Positions 34,729 through 44,022 of a DNA stretch of 64,000 nucleotides are shown here, one piece after another. This DNA comes from Rhodospirillaceae bacterium. GTDB lineage: Bacteria; Pseudomonadota; Alphaproteobacteria; JAEUKQ01. The stretch is taken from contig JADKIX010000003.1 of assembly GCA_016722635.1 (NCBI GenBank), forward strand, positions 434,001-498,000, written 5' to 3'. Numbering within the stretch: the stretch's first letter is position 1; every line of letters starts with the position of its first letter. The notes under the pieces are model-generated. The model was not told the origin of the DNA, made no database searches, and worked only from the letters and a program-made list of their open reading frames with translations. Made by a program: the position numbers and the translations under genes.

Positions 34729-35670
34729 ATGCAGATTTTTCGCTCCCTTCATGCGTTAACCCCCAAACAGCAAGGGGCGGTTGTTGCCATCGGCAATTTT
34801 GATGGATTGCATCGTGGCCATCAAGCGATCTTAACTCTCACAAAAAAATTAGCCAACAAGCACGGGAAAGCAGCAGCTATACTAAGCTTTGCCCCGCACC
34901 CTCGCCTTTATTTTTCGCCATCGGCGCCAGCCTTTCAATTAACTAATTGGCGATGCAAGGCCGAATTACTGGCAAGCTATGGCATGAATTTTCTTTATCT
35001 GCAGCATTTCGGCCCGGCATTGGTCAAAACAAACGCGCAAGATTTTATTGAACATATTTTAATCAAGCAGTTGAAGGTTTCCAACATTGTGGTGGGCCAG
35101 AATTTTGCCTTCGGTCACCAGCGTCAGGGCACCATTGCTTTATTGAAAGAGTATCATCAATTTTTTTCAACCACTGCCCTAGAGCCCTTTACGGATGCGA
35201 ATGGAACTATTTGCTCTTCAACCACCGCCCGGCGTTATTTGGAAGAAGGGCAGTTAGATAAACTCAAAGATTTACTGGGGCGCCCCTGGATGATTGCGGG
35301 ACATGTACAACATGGCCGCAAACAGGGTCGGCTACTCGGTTTTCCAACCGCTAATTTATCTGTCAAAGACCGGCTGTTACCGCCTTACGGCATATATACG
35401 GTGCGGGTAAAAATGAACTCAAATTCTGCGGAAACCATCTGGCAAGGGGTTGCGAATTTAGGCATTAGGCCGACGTTTGATGAACAGGAACCCTTATTAG
35501 AAGTTCATCTTTTTAACTTTAATCAATCCTTATATGGGCAGCGTTTATATGTGCAGTTTCATCACTTTATAAGGCCCGAGAAAAAATTTTCTGACCTTCA
35601 AAAACTTCGTGCACAAATTGCTAAAGATTGTCAGCAAGCACTTTTTCTTTTGAAGAAAATTGACAATTGA
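34729..35670 (+). CDS. ribF: Bifunctional riboflavin kinase / FAD synthetase
   Basis: 313 aa. N-terminal FAD synthetase: VVAIGNFDGLHRGHQAIL with the HxGH nucleotidyl motif, NIVVGQNFAFGHQRQG, and CSSTTARRYLEEGQL (family ISSTRIR region). C-terminal flavokinase: GHVQHGRKQGRLLGFPTANL, PPYGIYTVRV, NLGIRPTF. It makes FMN then FAD. Often next to ileS-lspA, as here (78 bp upstream). Confidence 0.96.
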   Translation: MQIFRSLHALTPKQQGAVVAIGNFDGLHRGHQAILTLTKKLANKHGKAAAILSFAPHPRLYFSPSAPAFQLTNWRCKAELLASYGMNFLYLQHFGPALVKTNAQDFIEHILIKQLKVSNIVVGQNFAFGHQRQGTIALLKEYHQFFSTTALEPFTDANGTICSSTTARRYLEEGQLDKLKDLLGRPWMIAGHVQHGRKQGRLLGFPTANLSVKDRLLPPYGIYTVRVKMNSNSAETIWQGVANLGIRPTFDEQEPLLEVHLFNFNQSLYGQRLYVQFHHFIRPEKKFSDLQKLRAQIAKDCQQALFLLKKIDN

Positions 35671-35748
35671 GCGTGGTTCGACTTTTATAAGCGAGAGCGT
35701 GAGAGATATCTTATCATGTTTATTGATTGTGGATGAAGGGGAATAGCC

Positions 35749-38592
35749 TTGGATTTTAAATCAACAGTTTTCCTGCCAAAAACTGATTTTGCCTTGCGGG
35801 CGAATTTATCTGAACGGGAAGCCCAGATACTCGAAATATGGCAAAAGACCGATCTTTTTAACCAATTACGCAAGGCTCATAAAGGCAAGGAAAAATTCTT
35901 ACTGCATGATGGCCCACCCTATGCAAATGGTCATATCCACATCGGTACAGCCCTTAATAAAATTTTAAAGGATATGGTAAACCGTAGCCAGTTTATGCTG
36001 GGCAAAGATGTGAATTACGTCCCTGGTTGGGATTGTCATGGATTACCGATTGAATGGCAAATTGAGCAGCAATACCGTAAAGCAGGCCGTGACAAAGATA
36101 AAGTGCCAGTGGCAGAATTCCGCCGTGAGTGCGAACAATTTGCGAAGCAATGGTTGGATACCCAGCGACAGGAATTTAAAAGATTAGGCGTGAATGCGGA
36201 TTGGGATCATCCCTATATGACCATGTCACCCCAGGCCGAGGCCCAGATTTTGCGGGAAATCGGCAAATTCGTGATGAATGGTGGATTATACCTTGGTTTT
36301 ATTCCCGTTTTATGGTCGGTGATTGAGAAAACGGCTTTAGCCGAAGCGGAGGTCGAGTATCATGATAAAAACTCCTCAGCTATTTATGTGCGGTTCCCGG
36401 TTGTTAAAACATCTCTGCCCTCTCTAAAGGGCAAGAATTGTTATGCCGTCATTTGGACAACCACGCCCTGGACTTTACCAGCCAACCGCGCCATTGCTTT
36501 TGGGGCGGATTTATCTTATGTGGCCTTAAAGGTTGGGCAAACGAAAGATAATGTTGCTATACAAACAGCCGATATTTATTTGGTAGCAGCTGATCTGGTT
36601 CAAGGGTTCTGTGAGGCAACCGGCATTATCCAGCACCAGATACTACAAGAAATCAAGGGCAGCATGTTGACTGGCAGTATGTGCCAACATCCGCTGCACG
36701 GCAAAGGCTATGATTTTAATGTTCCCCTGGTTGAAGGTCACCATGTCACCACCGAACAAGGGACGGGGTTGGTTCATATTGCCCCTTCCCACGGGTCTGA
36801 CGATTTCGAAATCGGCAAAAAATACAAATTGGAAGTCCCAAACCTCATTATGGAGGATGGCAGTTATAGCCCAACCGTTCCTTTATTTGCGGGTGCCCGG
36901 ATTTTAAAGCTGGACGGCAAAACAGGAGACGCTGATAAAGTCGTGATTGAGGCTATACGCCAAGCCACACACCTATTGTCTTTGAAGCAAATCACCCATA
37001 GCTATCCCCATAGCTGGCGGTCGAAATCGCCCTTGATCTACCGCGCAACCCCACAAATATTCATTAGCATGGATAGAAACCAGTTGCGAGAAAAGGCTTT
37101 AAAATCCATTGATCGGACGCATTTTATCCCGGTTCAGGGCAAACAGCGCCTGAAATCGATGATTGAACAACGGCCGGATTGGTGCATTTCCCGTCAACGC
37201 AGCTGGGGAACACCGATTGCATTGTTCATCCATAAAAGAACGGGCGAGATTTTGCGCGACCAGAAAGTCATTGACCGTATCGCCCAAGCTTTTGAAAAAG
37301 AAGGTGCCAATGCCTGGTTTAGCGGCAATCACGAACGCTTTTTAAAACCCGAATATCAGCTTGCTGATTATAACGTCGTCATGGATACGGTTGATGTTTG
37401 GTTTGACAGTGCCTCCACCCACAGCTTTGTGTTAGAAAATCGGCAACATACAGATATGAAATGGCCAGCTGATTTGTATTTGGAAGGATCCGACCAACAT
37501 CGCGGCTGGTTTCACACCTCCCTGCTTGAAAGCTGCGGCACCCGCGGCGAAGCTCCTTTTAAAGCCTTGTTGACCCACGGGTTCGTTTTGGATGAGCAGG
37601 GGCGGAAAATGTCAAAATCACTAGGTAATGTCATGGCCCCGGCGGATGTCATTAAACAATATGGGGCAGACGTCCTAAGGTTATGGGTGGTGGCATCCGA
37701 TTATACCGATGATTTACGGATCGGTTCAGAAATTTTGAAACATCAGGCCGAAGCTTACCGCCGCCTGCGTAATACCATGCGCTATCTCCTAGGTGCTTTA
37801 AATGGTTTTGAAGCAGGCCAGAAATTGCCTGTTGATCAATTGCCTGCCCTGGAAAAATGGGTTTTACATCGTTTATGGCAGCTGGACAAAGTGGTTCGGC
37901 AATCTTGTAACGATTTTTCTTTTCATCGGTTATTCAGCGAAATTAGCCATTTTTGTGCCATCGATTTATCTGCCTTTTATTTCGACGTTCGCAAAGATTC
38001 CCTGTATTGTGATGATCTTGCCAACCCTACCCGTCGTGCCACGCAAACAGTCATGCACGAAGTATTTGAATGTCTAACAGCTTGGCTAGCCCCTATTTTA
38101 TGTTTTACCACTGAAGAAGCCTGGCAAACTTATCATCCGAATTCTTCCAGTGTCCATTTGCGGACCTTCCCCATCATTTCTGATAGTTGGGAAAATCAGG
38201 ATTTAGCAGACAAATTTGTAAAAATCCGCTCCGTCCGCCGGGTGGTGACCGGCGCCTTGGAAGTGGCGCGGGCCGAACAAAAGATCGGCTCTTCTCTGCA
38301 GGCCAAGCCGATTATTTATGTGGATAAATCATTGGCAAAATTGTTGCAACTGATGGATGTTGCCGACCTGATGATTACCTCAACTGCAGAAGTGCGCTCA
38401 ACCCTCGCCCCAGCACACGCGTTTAAATCAGCCGATATGCCCGAAGTGGCGGTGGTGGTTGAGCTGGCAGACGGGCAAAAATGTGACCGCTGCTGGAAAA
38501 CTTTACCGGAAGTGGGAAATTTTAAAGCCTATCCAAGCTTATGCGCGCGTTGTCATGATGTCATTCAACATGCAGGGCATTCCCATGTTTAA
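35749..38592 (+). CDS. ileS: Isoleucyl-tRNA synthetase
   Basis: 947 aa class I synthetase. HIGH motif in DGPPYANGHIHIGTALNKILKDM (about residue 50), GWDCHGLPIEW, editing domain with IWTTTPWTLPANRA and HIAPSHGSDDFE, KMSKSLGN (about 621), tRNA-binding and C-terminal zinc site with KCDRCWKT and LCARCH. Start TTG at 35749, chosen because AAGGGG lies seven bases upstream and the protein starts with the usual DFKSTVFLPKTDF. Its end overlaps lspA. Confidence 0.97.
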   Translation: MDFKSTVFLPKTDFALRANLSEREAQILEIWQKTDLFNQLRKAHKGKEKFLLHDGPPYANGHIHIGTALNKILKDMVNRSQFMLGKDVNYVPGWDCHGLPIEWQIEQQYRKAGRDKDKVPVAEFRRECEQFAKQWLDTQRQEFKRLGVNADWDHPYMTMSPQAEAQILREIGKFVMNGGLYLGFIPVLWSVIEKTALAEAEVEYHDKNSSAIYVRFPVVKTSLPSLKGKNCYAVIWTTTPWTLPANRAIAFGADLSYVALKVGQTKDNVAIQTADIYLVAADLVQGFCEATGIIQHQILQEIKGSMLTGSMCQHPLHGKGYDFNVPLVEGHHVTTEQGTGLVHIAPSHGSDDFEIGKKYKLEVPNLIMEDGSYSPTVPLFAGARILKLDGKTGDADKVVIEAIRQATHLLSLKQITHSYPHSWRSKSPLIYRATPQIFISMDRNQLREKALKSIDRTHFIPVQGKQRLKSMIEQRPDWCISRQRSWGTPIALFIHKRTGEILRDQKVIDRIAQAFEKEGANAWFSGNHERFLKPEYQLADYNVVMDTVDVWFDSASTHSFVLENRQHTDMKWPADLYLEGSDQHRGWFHTSLLESCGTRGEAPFKALLTHGFVLDEQGRKMSKSLGNVMAPADVIKQYGADVLRLWVVASDYTDDLRIGSEILKHQAEAYRRLRNTMRYLLGALNGFEAGQKLPVDQLPALEKWVLHRLWQLDKVVRQSCNDFSFHRLFSEISHFCAIDLSAFYFDVRKDSLYCDDLANPTRRATQTVMHEVFECLTAWLAPILCFTTEEAWQTYHPNSSSVHLRTFPIISDSWENQDLADKFVKIRSVRRVVTGALEVARAEQKIGSSLQAKPIIYVDKSLAKLLQLMDVADLMITSTAEVRSTLAPAHAFKSADMPEVAVVVELADGQKCDRCWKTLPEVGNFKAYPSLCARCHDVIQHAGHSHV

Positions 38593-39049
38593 ACGCAGCT
38601 TATGTTGGATTGTTGCCATTATCTTAATCGACCAAGTCAGTAAATATTGGATTTTAGAAACTTTCTGGTCACCCACTGCCCCTTTTTCTATTCCGGTGAC
38701 TAGTTTCTTTGATTTAGTACTGGTTTGGAATAAAGGCGTGAGTTTCGGCATACTGGCATCTGACAATGTTTACCAACAGGCTTTAATTATTGGGTTTACA
38801 CTCTTGATCGCCTGCGGATTAATGATATGGTTATGGCACAATCAACGACCTTATTTATCAGTTGTGTTGGCTTTAATTATTGGTGGCGCCTTAGGAAATT
38901 TGATTGACCGGCTGCGTTTTCGCGCCGTTGTTGATTTCCTTTATGTACATGTCGGCAGTTTTTCTTGGCCGGCGTTTAATGTGGCTGATACCGCGATTAC
39001 TATAGGTGTTGTGTTACTAATGCTCGACAGCTTTCGCAAAAAAGCATAA
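38585..39049 (+). CDS. lspA: Lipoprotein signal peptidase
   Basis: 154 aa, four membrane helices; cleaves prolipoprotein signal peptides. Family motifs: IDQVSKYWIL, FDLVLVWNKGVSFGIL, ALGNLIDRLRFRAVVDFLYV and FNVADTAITIGV, with both catalytic Asp residues present (VVDF and VADT). The ATG at 38585 overlaps the ileS stop by eight bases and has AGGG eight bases upstream; ATG 38570 is an alternative. Its likely client, a lipoprotein, is the next gene. Confidence 0.95.
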   Translation: MFKRSLCWIVAIILIDQVSKYWILETFWSPTAPFSIPVTSFFDLVLVWNKGVSFGILASDNVYQQALIIGFTLLIACGLMIWLWHNQRPYLSVVLALIIGGALGNLIDRLRFRAVVDFLYVHVGSFSWPAFNVADTAITIGVVLLMLDSFRKKA

Positions 39050-39087
39050 GATGTCGTCTGTTAAAAGAGCAATGGAAGGAATTAGGT

Positions 39088-39666
39088 ATGAGTAACTTGG
39101 CTTTTTCTAAAAAAATGACAGTTATGGGATTATCAGCCGTGTTAATGCTGATTTTATCCGGATGTGAAGGCATTAAAGAATCATTAGGCTTTGGAGGGGC
39201 AAAAGCGCCAGATGAATTTATGGTCACCACCCACCCGCCTTTGACCTTGCCGCCCGACTTTGCCCTGGTTCCACCTGTGGCAGGGGCACCTAACCGCAAT
39301 AGCGGCACCCCTGCCAACCAGGCAGAGACCGCTTTAACTAATGGCAAAAATCTTGCCAATCGCTTGAATGATCAACCCGCATCCGCAGGTGAGGCAAACC
39401 TGATCGCTAAAACCGGCATTGGCAATGTACCCTCAGATATCCGTAGGCTTGTGGAACAAGAAACAGCTTCTATTAACCGCTCCAACCGCAGTTTATTAGG
39501 CAAGCTTTTTTCATCCAGTCCCGGCAGCAATCCAGGCGTGGTGCTTGATCCAACTAAGGAAAAACAGCGTATTGATGAGAATTTGGCCGCCGGTCGACCC
39601 TTATCAACTGGTGAAACGCCTGTCTTGAAGGTTCGCAAGCGCTCCTTCTTTGATAGTTTATTTTAG
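39088..39666 (+). CDS. DUF3035 lipoprotein (BamF-like)
   Basis: 192 aa. Signal peptide with lipobox LSGC (Cys near residue 26) marks an outer-membrane lipoprotein. It contains APDEFMVTTHPPLTLPPDFALVPP, the core of the DUF3035 family, and ends with a basic KVRKRSFFDSLF. I recall this family being described as BamF, an alphaproteobacterial accessory of the BAM outer-membrane protein assembly complex; that link is from memory. Position between lspA and the M16 pair is conserved in alphaproteobacteria. Confidence 0.86.
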   Translation: MSNLAFSKKMTVMGLSAVLMLILSGCEGIKESLGFGGAKAPDEFMVTTHPPLTLPPDFALVPPVAGAPNRNSGTPANQAETALTNGKNLANRLNDQPASAGEANLIAKTGIGNVPSDIRRLVEQETASINRSNRSLLGKLFSSSPGSNPGVVLDPTKEKQRIDENLAAGRPLSTGETPVLKVRKRSFFDSLF

Positions 39667-39700
39667 AAACACCCCCATGATGGTAAGGAGTAAAGGGTAG

Positions 39701-41035
39701 ATGATTAAACGAATGAGAAAATTGATCTTACTTCCCTTTTTCCTTATCTATTCTTTTACGCTTACTGCCCAAAATCGGCATGACTTTGTGGTAGAAAGCT
39801 TTCAGTTGTCGAATGGGTTACAAGTGGTCGTGCTGCCAAGTAACCGTGCGCCCATTGTTACCCAGATGATCCTTTATCAAGTTGGCTCAGCCGATGAGGA
39901 GCCGGGCAAGTCCGGCTTGGCCCATTTCCTGGAACATTTGATGTTTAAAGCTACCAAAAATTTTCCAGAGGGGTTTTATGACCAAGAAATCCAACGGGTA
40001 GGTGGCGAAGCTAACGCTTTCACCACCCCTGATTATACCGTTTATCATCAAACGGTTTCCTCAGAATTTTTAGAAATGTTGATGAAACTGGAAGCCGAGC
40101 GGATGCAACATTTGATTATCCATGATCCCGGTTTCACGGCCGAAAAACAAGTGGTGCGCGAAGAAATTCGCCTTAATCATACAGATCCCCCCACCAGCCG
40201 GTTATACACGATGATGATGGCGGTGCTTTTTACCCATCACCCCTACGGGACACCGGTCATTGGCTGGGATCATGAAGTCACCCAACTAACCGCCGTAGAT
40301 GCCGACAATTTTTACCATCGTTGGTACAGCCCCAGCAACGCTATTTTGCTGATTGCGGGGGATGTGCAAGTGCCACAAGTTCGGCAATTGGTTGAAAAAT
40401 ATTATGGCGCCATACCAGGCTTTGCTGTCCCCGCACGGACACGCTTACAAGAACCGGCCCTGGCCATCCCGCGCCAGGTAGAATTCGCATCCGCCAATAC
40501 CCAAGAATTTCGTTGGTGGCGGTTTTATAAAATTCCTTCCCATGGAACTACCGAAGCCTTGCCCATGGAATTAATCGCCCAAATCTTAGGTGGCAATAGT
40601 AATAGCCGCCTTTATAAGCGATTAGTGATTGAGGAAAAAGTTGCCAGTAATATTTCCGTTTCCTTTGATACCAGCAATAGGGATTACGTAACCTTAAATT
40701 TTTACGCCAGTGCTTCATCAAGCGAACAATTCAGCCTGATCGAAAAAATCATTAACGAAGAAATTAATAAACTAAAAAACCAACCGGTTTCCCAAAGTGA
40801 GCTTGAACAGGCAAAGGCCCAATTAGAAAATGCTGCCATAAAATCCCACGATAATATCAGTAGCCTAGGGCAATATATCCTGGTGGGATTAACAACCGGC
40901 TGGAAGTTAGAAGATTTACAAAACTGGTCAAATTCCATTCGCCAAGTGCAGCCGGAACAATTGCAAAAACAAGCGCAGCAATATCTTTTACTGGAGAATT
41001 CTGTGACTGGCACCTTACTTCCTCAACTTAAATAG
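39701..41035 (+). CDS. M16 family zinc peptidase (catalytic)
   Basis: 444 aa, signal peptide (LILLPFFLIYSFTLTAQ). It carries the inverted zinc motif HxxEH in SGLAHFLEHLMFKAT near residue 75, with a downstream Glu in MKLEAERMQHL, and the mid-domain R/Y region SNSRLYKRLVIEEKVA. It is predicted to be periplasmic, possibly degrading signal peptides or misfolded proteins. It is paired with an inactive homologue of exactly the same length directly downstream, forming a heterodimer as in other alphaproteobacteria. Confidence 0.93.
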   Translation: MIKRMRKLILLPFFLIYSFTLTAQNRHDFVVESFQLSNGLQVVVLPSNRAPIVTQMILYQVGSADEEPGKSGLAHFLEHLMFKATKNFPEGFYDQEIQRVGGEANAFTTPDYTVYHQTVSSEFLEMLMKLEAERMQHLIIHDPGFTAEKQVVREEIRLNHTDPPTSRLYTMMMAVLFTHHPYGTPVIGWDHEVTQLTAVDADNFYHRWYSPSNAILLIAGDVQVPQVRQLVEKYYGAIPGFAVPARTRLQEPALAIPRQVEFASANTQEFRWWRFYKIPSHGTTEALPMELIAQILGGNSNSRLYKRLVIEEKVASNISVSFDTSNRDYVTLNFYASASSSEQFSLIEKIINEEINKLKNQPVSQSELEQAKAQLENAAIKSHDNISSLGQYILVGLTTGWKLEDLQNWSNSIRQVQPEQLQKQAQQYLLLENSVTGTLLPQLK

Positions 41036-41047
41036 GGTAATCATTAC

Positions 41048-42382
41048 ATGTTTTCATGGCTTCCCCTTAAATTTTTTCAAATTTTATTTGGTTTTGTTGC
41101 CTTTTTTATATTCCCGTTCGCCTCTTTACAAGCATTTGATATTCAAACGGTTACATCAAAAAAAGGCATTCAAGCTTGGCTGGTTGAAGATCACCAGGTT
41201 CCCCTTTTTTCCCTGGCAGTCGGTTTCAGTGGCACGGATTCTGACCCATCTTCCAAACTGGGACTGGCAAATTTCACCATGTCGATGCTGACGGAGGCGG
41301 CTGGAAGCTCACCCTACCTTGAGTTCCAGGAAAAATTGGACAATTTGGCAATCGAATCATCCAGCTCGGCCGGTCGTGATCATGTTGTTATCCAGATACG
41401 GGGCCTAAGTAAATTCCGCGGGGACACTTTCGATGTTTTAAACAAAATTTTATTGTTGCCGCGTTTTGACCAAACGGATATTGAGCGCAACCAACGTCAA
41501 TACCAGGCTTATTTCCGTCGTCAACAGGAAGATCCAGGTAATATCGCTGCAGAGAATTGGAATCAATTGTTTTTCCCTGATCATCCCTACGGCAATCCAA
41601 GCTATGGCAACAACCAAAGCATATTAGGATTGACGGCAGCGGATATGAAAAAATTTGTAGCGAGCAACTTCACCTTAGAAAATATAAAAATTGTCGTGGT
41701 TGGTGATATTACCGCAGCTGAACTGGCAGCACTTCTTGATCAAACATTTGGTTCTTTGCCATCCAAGAAACCGGCTTCCCCCCATCAACCATCCACCCCT
41801 GGTAAGGCGGGGGTATTTCATTTTCCTTTAGATATCAGCCAAACAACGATTGTTTTCGGCCAAACTGGATTCGATCGGAAAGACCCGGATTATATCGCTG
41901 GCTATTTATTAAGTGAAATAATGGGCGGGGGCGGATTATTTTCAAGTCGCCTGATGCGTAAAATACGCGTTGAACGTGGCTTTACCTATGGCGTATCCAC
42001 CAGTTTCTTTCCCCTAGATTACGCCAGTGTTTTAAGCGGTGCCTTGGCAACGGCTGCTGAACATACCGATGAGGTTATTGCTTTAGTCCGCGGTGAATGG
42101 CAAGAAATGGCTAGCAATGGCCCGACTGCCGAAGAATTGGAATTAGCGAAAGTTCATATGATCGGCTCATTCCCCCTACGTTTTGAAAGCACTTGGTCAA
42201 CCGCCGCCAGCCTTTTAAGCCTACAGATGAACGGTTTTAGCAAAGAATATATTATGGGTGGACGCCAAAAACTCATTGAAGGAGTGACGCTTAAAGATGC
42301 GAAGCGGGTAGCCAACCGTTTATTCCAGCCAGATCGGCTGTTATTTACCGTTGTTGGCCCAACCGCCCCCCAATCGAAGTAA
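41048..42382 (+). CDS. M16 family peptidase-like protein (non-catalytic partner)
   Basis: 444 aa, signal peptide (FQILFGFVAFFIFPFASLQA). At the place of HxxEH it reads LGLANFTMSMLTEAAGS, so the zinc site is lost. It retains the M16 C-terminal substrate region GGGGLFSSRLMRKIRVERGFTYGVS, with the R/Y pair that completes the partner's active site in bacterial M16 heterodimers. Starts 12 bp after the active subunit. Confidence 0.92.
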   Translation: MFSWLPLKFFQILFGFVAFFIFPFASLQAFDIQTVTSKKGIQAWLVEDHQVPLFSLAVGFSGTDSDPSSKLGLANFTMSMLTEAAGSSPYLEFQEKLDNLAIESSSSAGRDHVVIQIRGLSKFRGDTFDVLNKILLLPRFDQTDIERNQRQYQAYFRRQQEDPGNIAAENWNQLFFPDHPYGNPSYGNNQSILGLTAADMKKFVASNFTLENIKIVVVGDITAAELAALLDQTFGSLPSKKPASPHQPSTPGKAGVFHFPLDISQTTIVFGQTGFDRKDPDYIAGYLLSEIMGGGGLFSSRLMRKIRVERGFTYGVSTSFFPLDYASVLSGALATAAEHTDEVIALVRGEWQEMASNGPTAEELELAKVHMIGSFPLRFESTWSTAASLLSLQMNGFSKEYIMGGRQKLIEGVTLKDAKRVANRLFQPDRLLFTVVGPTAPQSK

Positions 42383-42406
42383 AACCTCTAACTATCTCAT
42401 CCTGTT

Positions 42407-43102
42407 TTAACGACTGTATTTAGTGAGGGTATCTTTTAAAGGTTTGGCTTCCGGGTTAGAAAAACGCCGTTCAACCAAAATGGCTTCGGGGGTGGCCCCT
42501 TTGCCATAATATCCCGTGTTTAAGCTTTCGCGGGCCAAGACCCCTGCCCCATCAAAAGAAATGCCGCCAAATAACCCAACCGATGAAGCAAATGAATAAA
42601 CATCCGCTTTCAAATTGGTGCTGCTGGATGTGCCGACCCCAATACCGACGGGCCCTGCAGCCACGCTAACACTTCCGCCAAATTTAAATTGATTGCGGAT
42701 AATCGCCTCTAACCCTTTAGGGGTCATGATGGTAAAGACCACTTCAGAAACTTGTCCGCCGATCTGCAAGCCAACGCTTCCTGAAGCCAAGGTATAAAAA
42801 GCCGGATCACTCCATCCCTTAACGTCATCGCGCACCAAAAGCACCCCGGTACCACCCTCCGCCCCAATAATAAATCCGCCCTTGATTAAACTGGGGAAAA
42901 TCAAAATGGCTTTTGCCTTTTTCACATAATCCGGTAAACTTTTAAAATCCTGGCCTGTCACCAATTTGAGGAACGTCAAGCGGGCTTTTTCAATAATTTC
43001 TTGCTGGGTTGATAAGGCTTGAGCGGGTGTTTGCAGCAACATCATCAATGCCCCGATAACCAAGGCTAATTTGGAAAGTGCGTATGAGATTTTTTGTGTC
43101 AT
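42407..43102 (-). CDS. SYLF/YSC84-domain exported protein
   Basis: 231 aa, signal peptide ending at AQA. The SYLF pattern is visible: AKAILIFPSLIKGGFIIGAEGGTGVLLVRD, WSDPAFYTLASGSVGLQIGGQ, GPVGIGVGTSSSTNLKADVYSFASSVGLFGGISFDGAGV. Eukaryotic SYLF domains bind phosphoinositides; the bacterial role is not defined. Convergent with the M16 genes, 24 bp between stops. Confidence 0.88.
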   Translation of the reverse strand: MTQKISYALSKLALVIGALMMLLQTPAQALSTQQEIIEKARLTFLKLVTGQDFKSLPDYVKKAKAILIFPSLIKGGFIIGAEGGTGVLLVRDDVKGWSDPAFYTLASGSVGLQIGGQVSEVVFTIMTPKGLEAIIRNQFKFGGSVSVAAGPVGIGVGTSSSTNLKADVYSFASSVGLFGGISFDGAGVLARESLNTGYYGKGATPEAILVERRFSNPEAKPLKDTLTKYSR

Positions 43103-43158
43103 TATATTGTCCTTCTTTTAAAAAATTTCTTCGCTTGATATGTTTACCATATCTACCA

Positions 43159-43926
43159 CTAATTCACAAATCGCTGCCCGATCATAATTAAAAACAAAAT
43201 AACCAATTGCAGCAATTGTTGTAAGGCACCTACCACATCCCCGGTTATGCCCCCAAAGACCCGTTTGGCCGCCCCAATAAATAGACAAAAAAACACCCCG
43301 CACCCAGTGATTATGATCGCTGCTATTTGCCATTCCCAAACAATAAATAGGCTGGCAACACTGATCGCGAAAGCCACCAGCACAACCCATAATTTGGGCT
43401 GGCCAAATGAAACGGCTAAACCGGTGGGTTTGGCCCACCACCCTAAGCGCAAGGCGGCCACCATCCATGTCCTTGAAAACATTTGTTCCGCTACTAATAC
43501 AGCAAATAAAAGATGTGCAGGGATTGTCAGCAATAATTGGATCCGCAAAATTAAGGAAAGGATCAAGGCAATTCCCCCATATGTGCCAATCCGGTGATCT
43601 TTCATAATGACCAAACGTTCGGCAACCGTTTTGCCCCCCAAACCATCCGCGCAATCCGCCAGCCCATCTTCATGGAAAGCCCCCGTCACGGCAATCATTG
43701 CCGTGATCATCAGGATAACGGCAATCGGTGCGGGCAAAAAAAGGATAAAGCATTGATAAATTCCATAAGCAAATCCGGCAATGCCCAAGCCCACAACTGG
43801 GAACATCCACGCACAATTGGATATTCGGCGGCTTGCCGATAGGCGCCTAACCCATTCCCGGGAACCCATGGGTAGGCGCGTTAAAAAACGAAAAGCTTGA
43901 CACCAATCGATTAGTAAGTTTTTCAT
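43159..43926 (-). CDS. cobS: Adenosylcobinamide-GDP ribazoletransferase
   Basis: 255 aa integral membrane enzyme that joins adenosylcobinamide-GDP to alpha-ribazole, the last step of cobalamin nucleotide-loop assembly. FRFLTRLPMGS at the N-terminus and the motif FHEDGLADCADGLGG near residue 84, with several hydrophobic helices. Divergent from cobT with 96 bp between. No cobalamin riboswitch fits in that gap. Confidence 0.93.
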   Translation of the reverse strand: MKNLLIDWCQAFRFLTRLPMGSREWVRRLSASRRISNCAWMFPVVGLGIAGFAYGIYQCFILFLPAPIAVILMITAMIAVTGAFHEDGLADCADGLGGKTVAERLVIMKDHRIGTYGGIALILSLILRIQLLLTIPAHLLFAVLVAEQMFSRTWMVAALRLGWWAKPTGLAVSFGQPKLWVVLVAFAISVASLFIVWEWQIAAIIITGCGVFFCLFIGAAKRVFGGITGDVVGALQQLLQLVILFLIMIGQRFVN

Positions 43927-44022
43927 GCACTAACTCTATCTCTTTCCTGAGCAATGCCTTATTCTAGCATTGATGACACTAGGTATGTTATTAACAGATA
44001 AATCATTACAAAGAACCAAGCA

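Noticed and set aside
43927..44022. Cobalamin riboswitch between cobS and cobT
   Set aside because: Only 96 bp for two divergent genes and no B12-box-like sequence; too short for the element.
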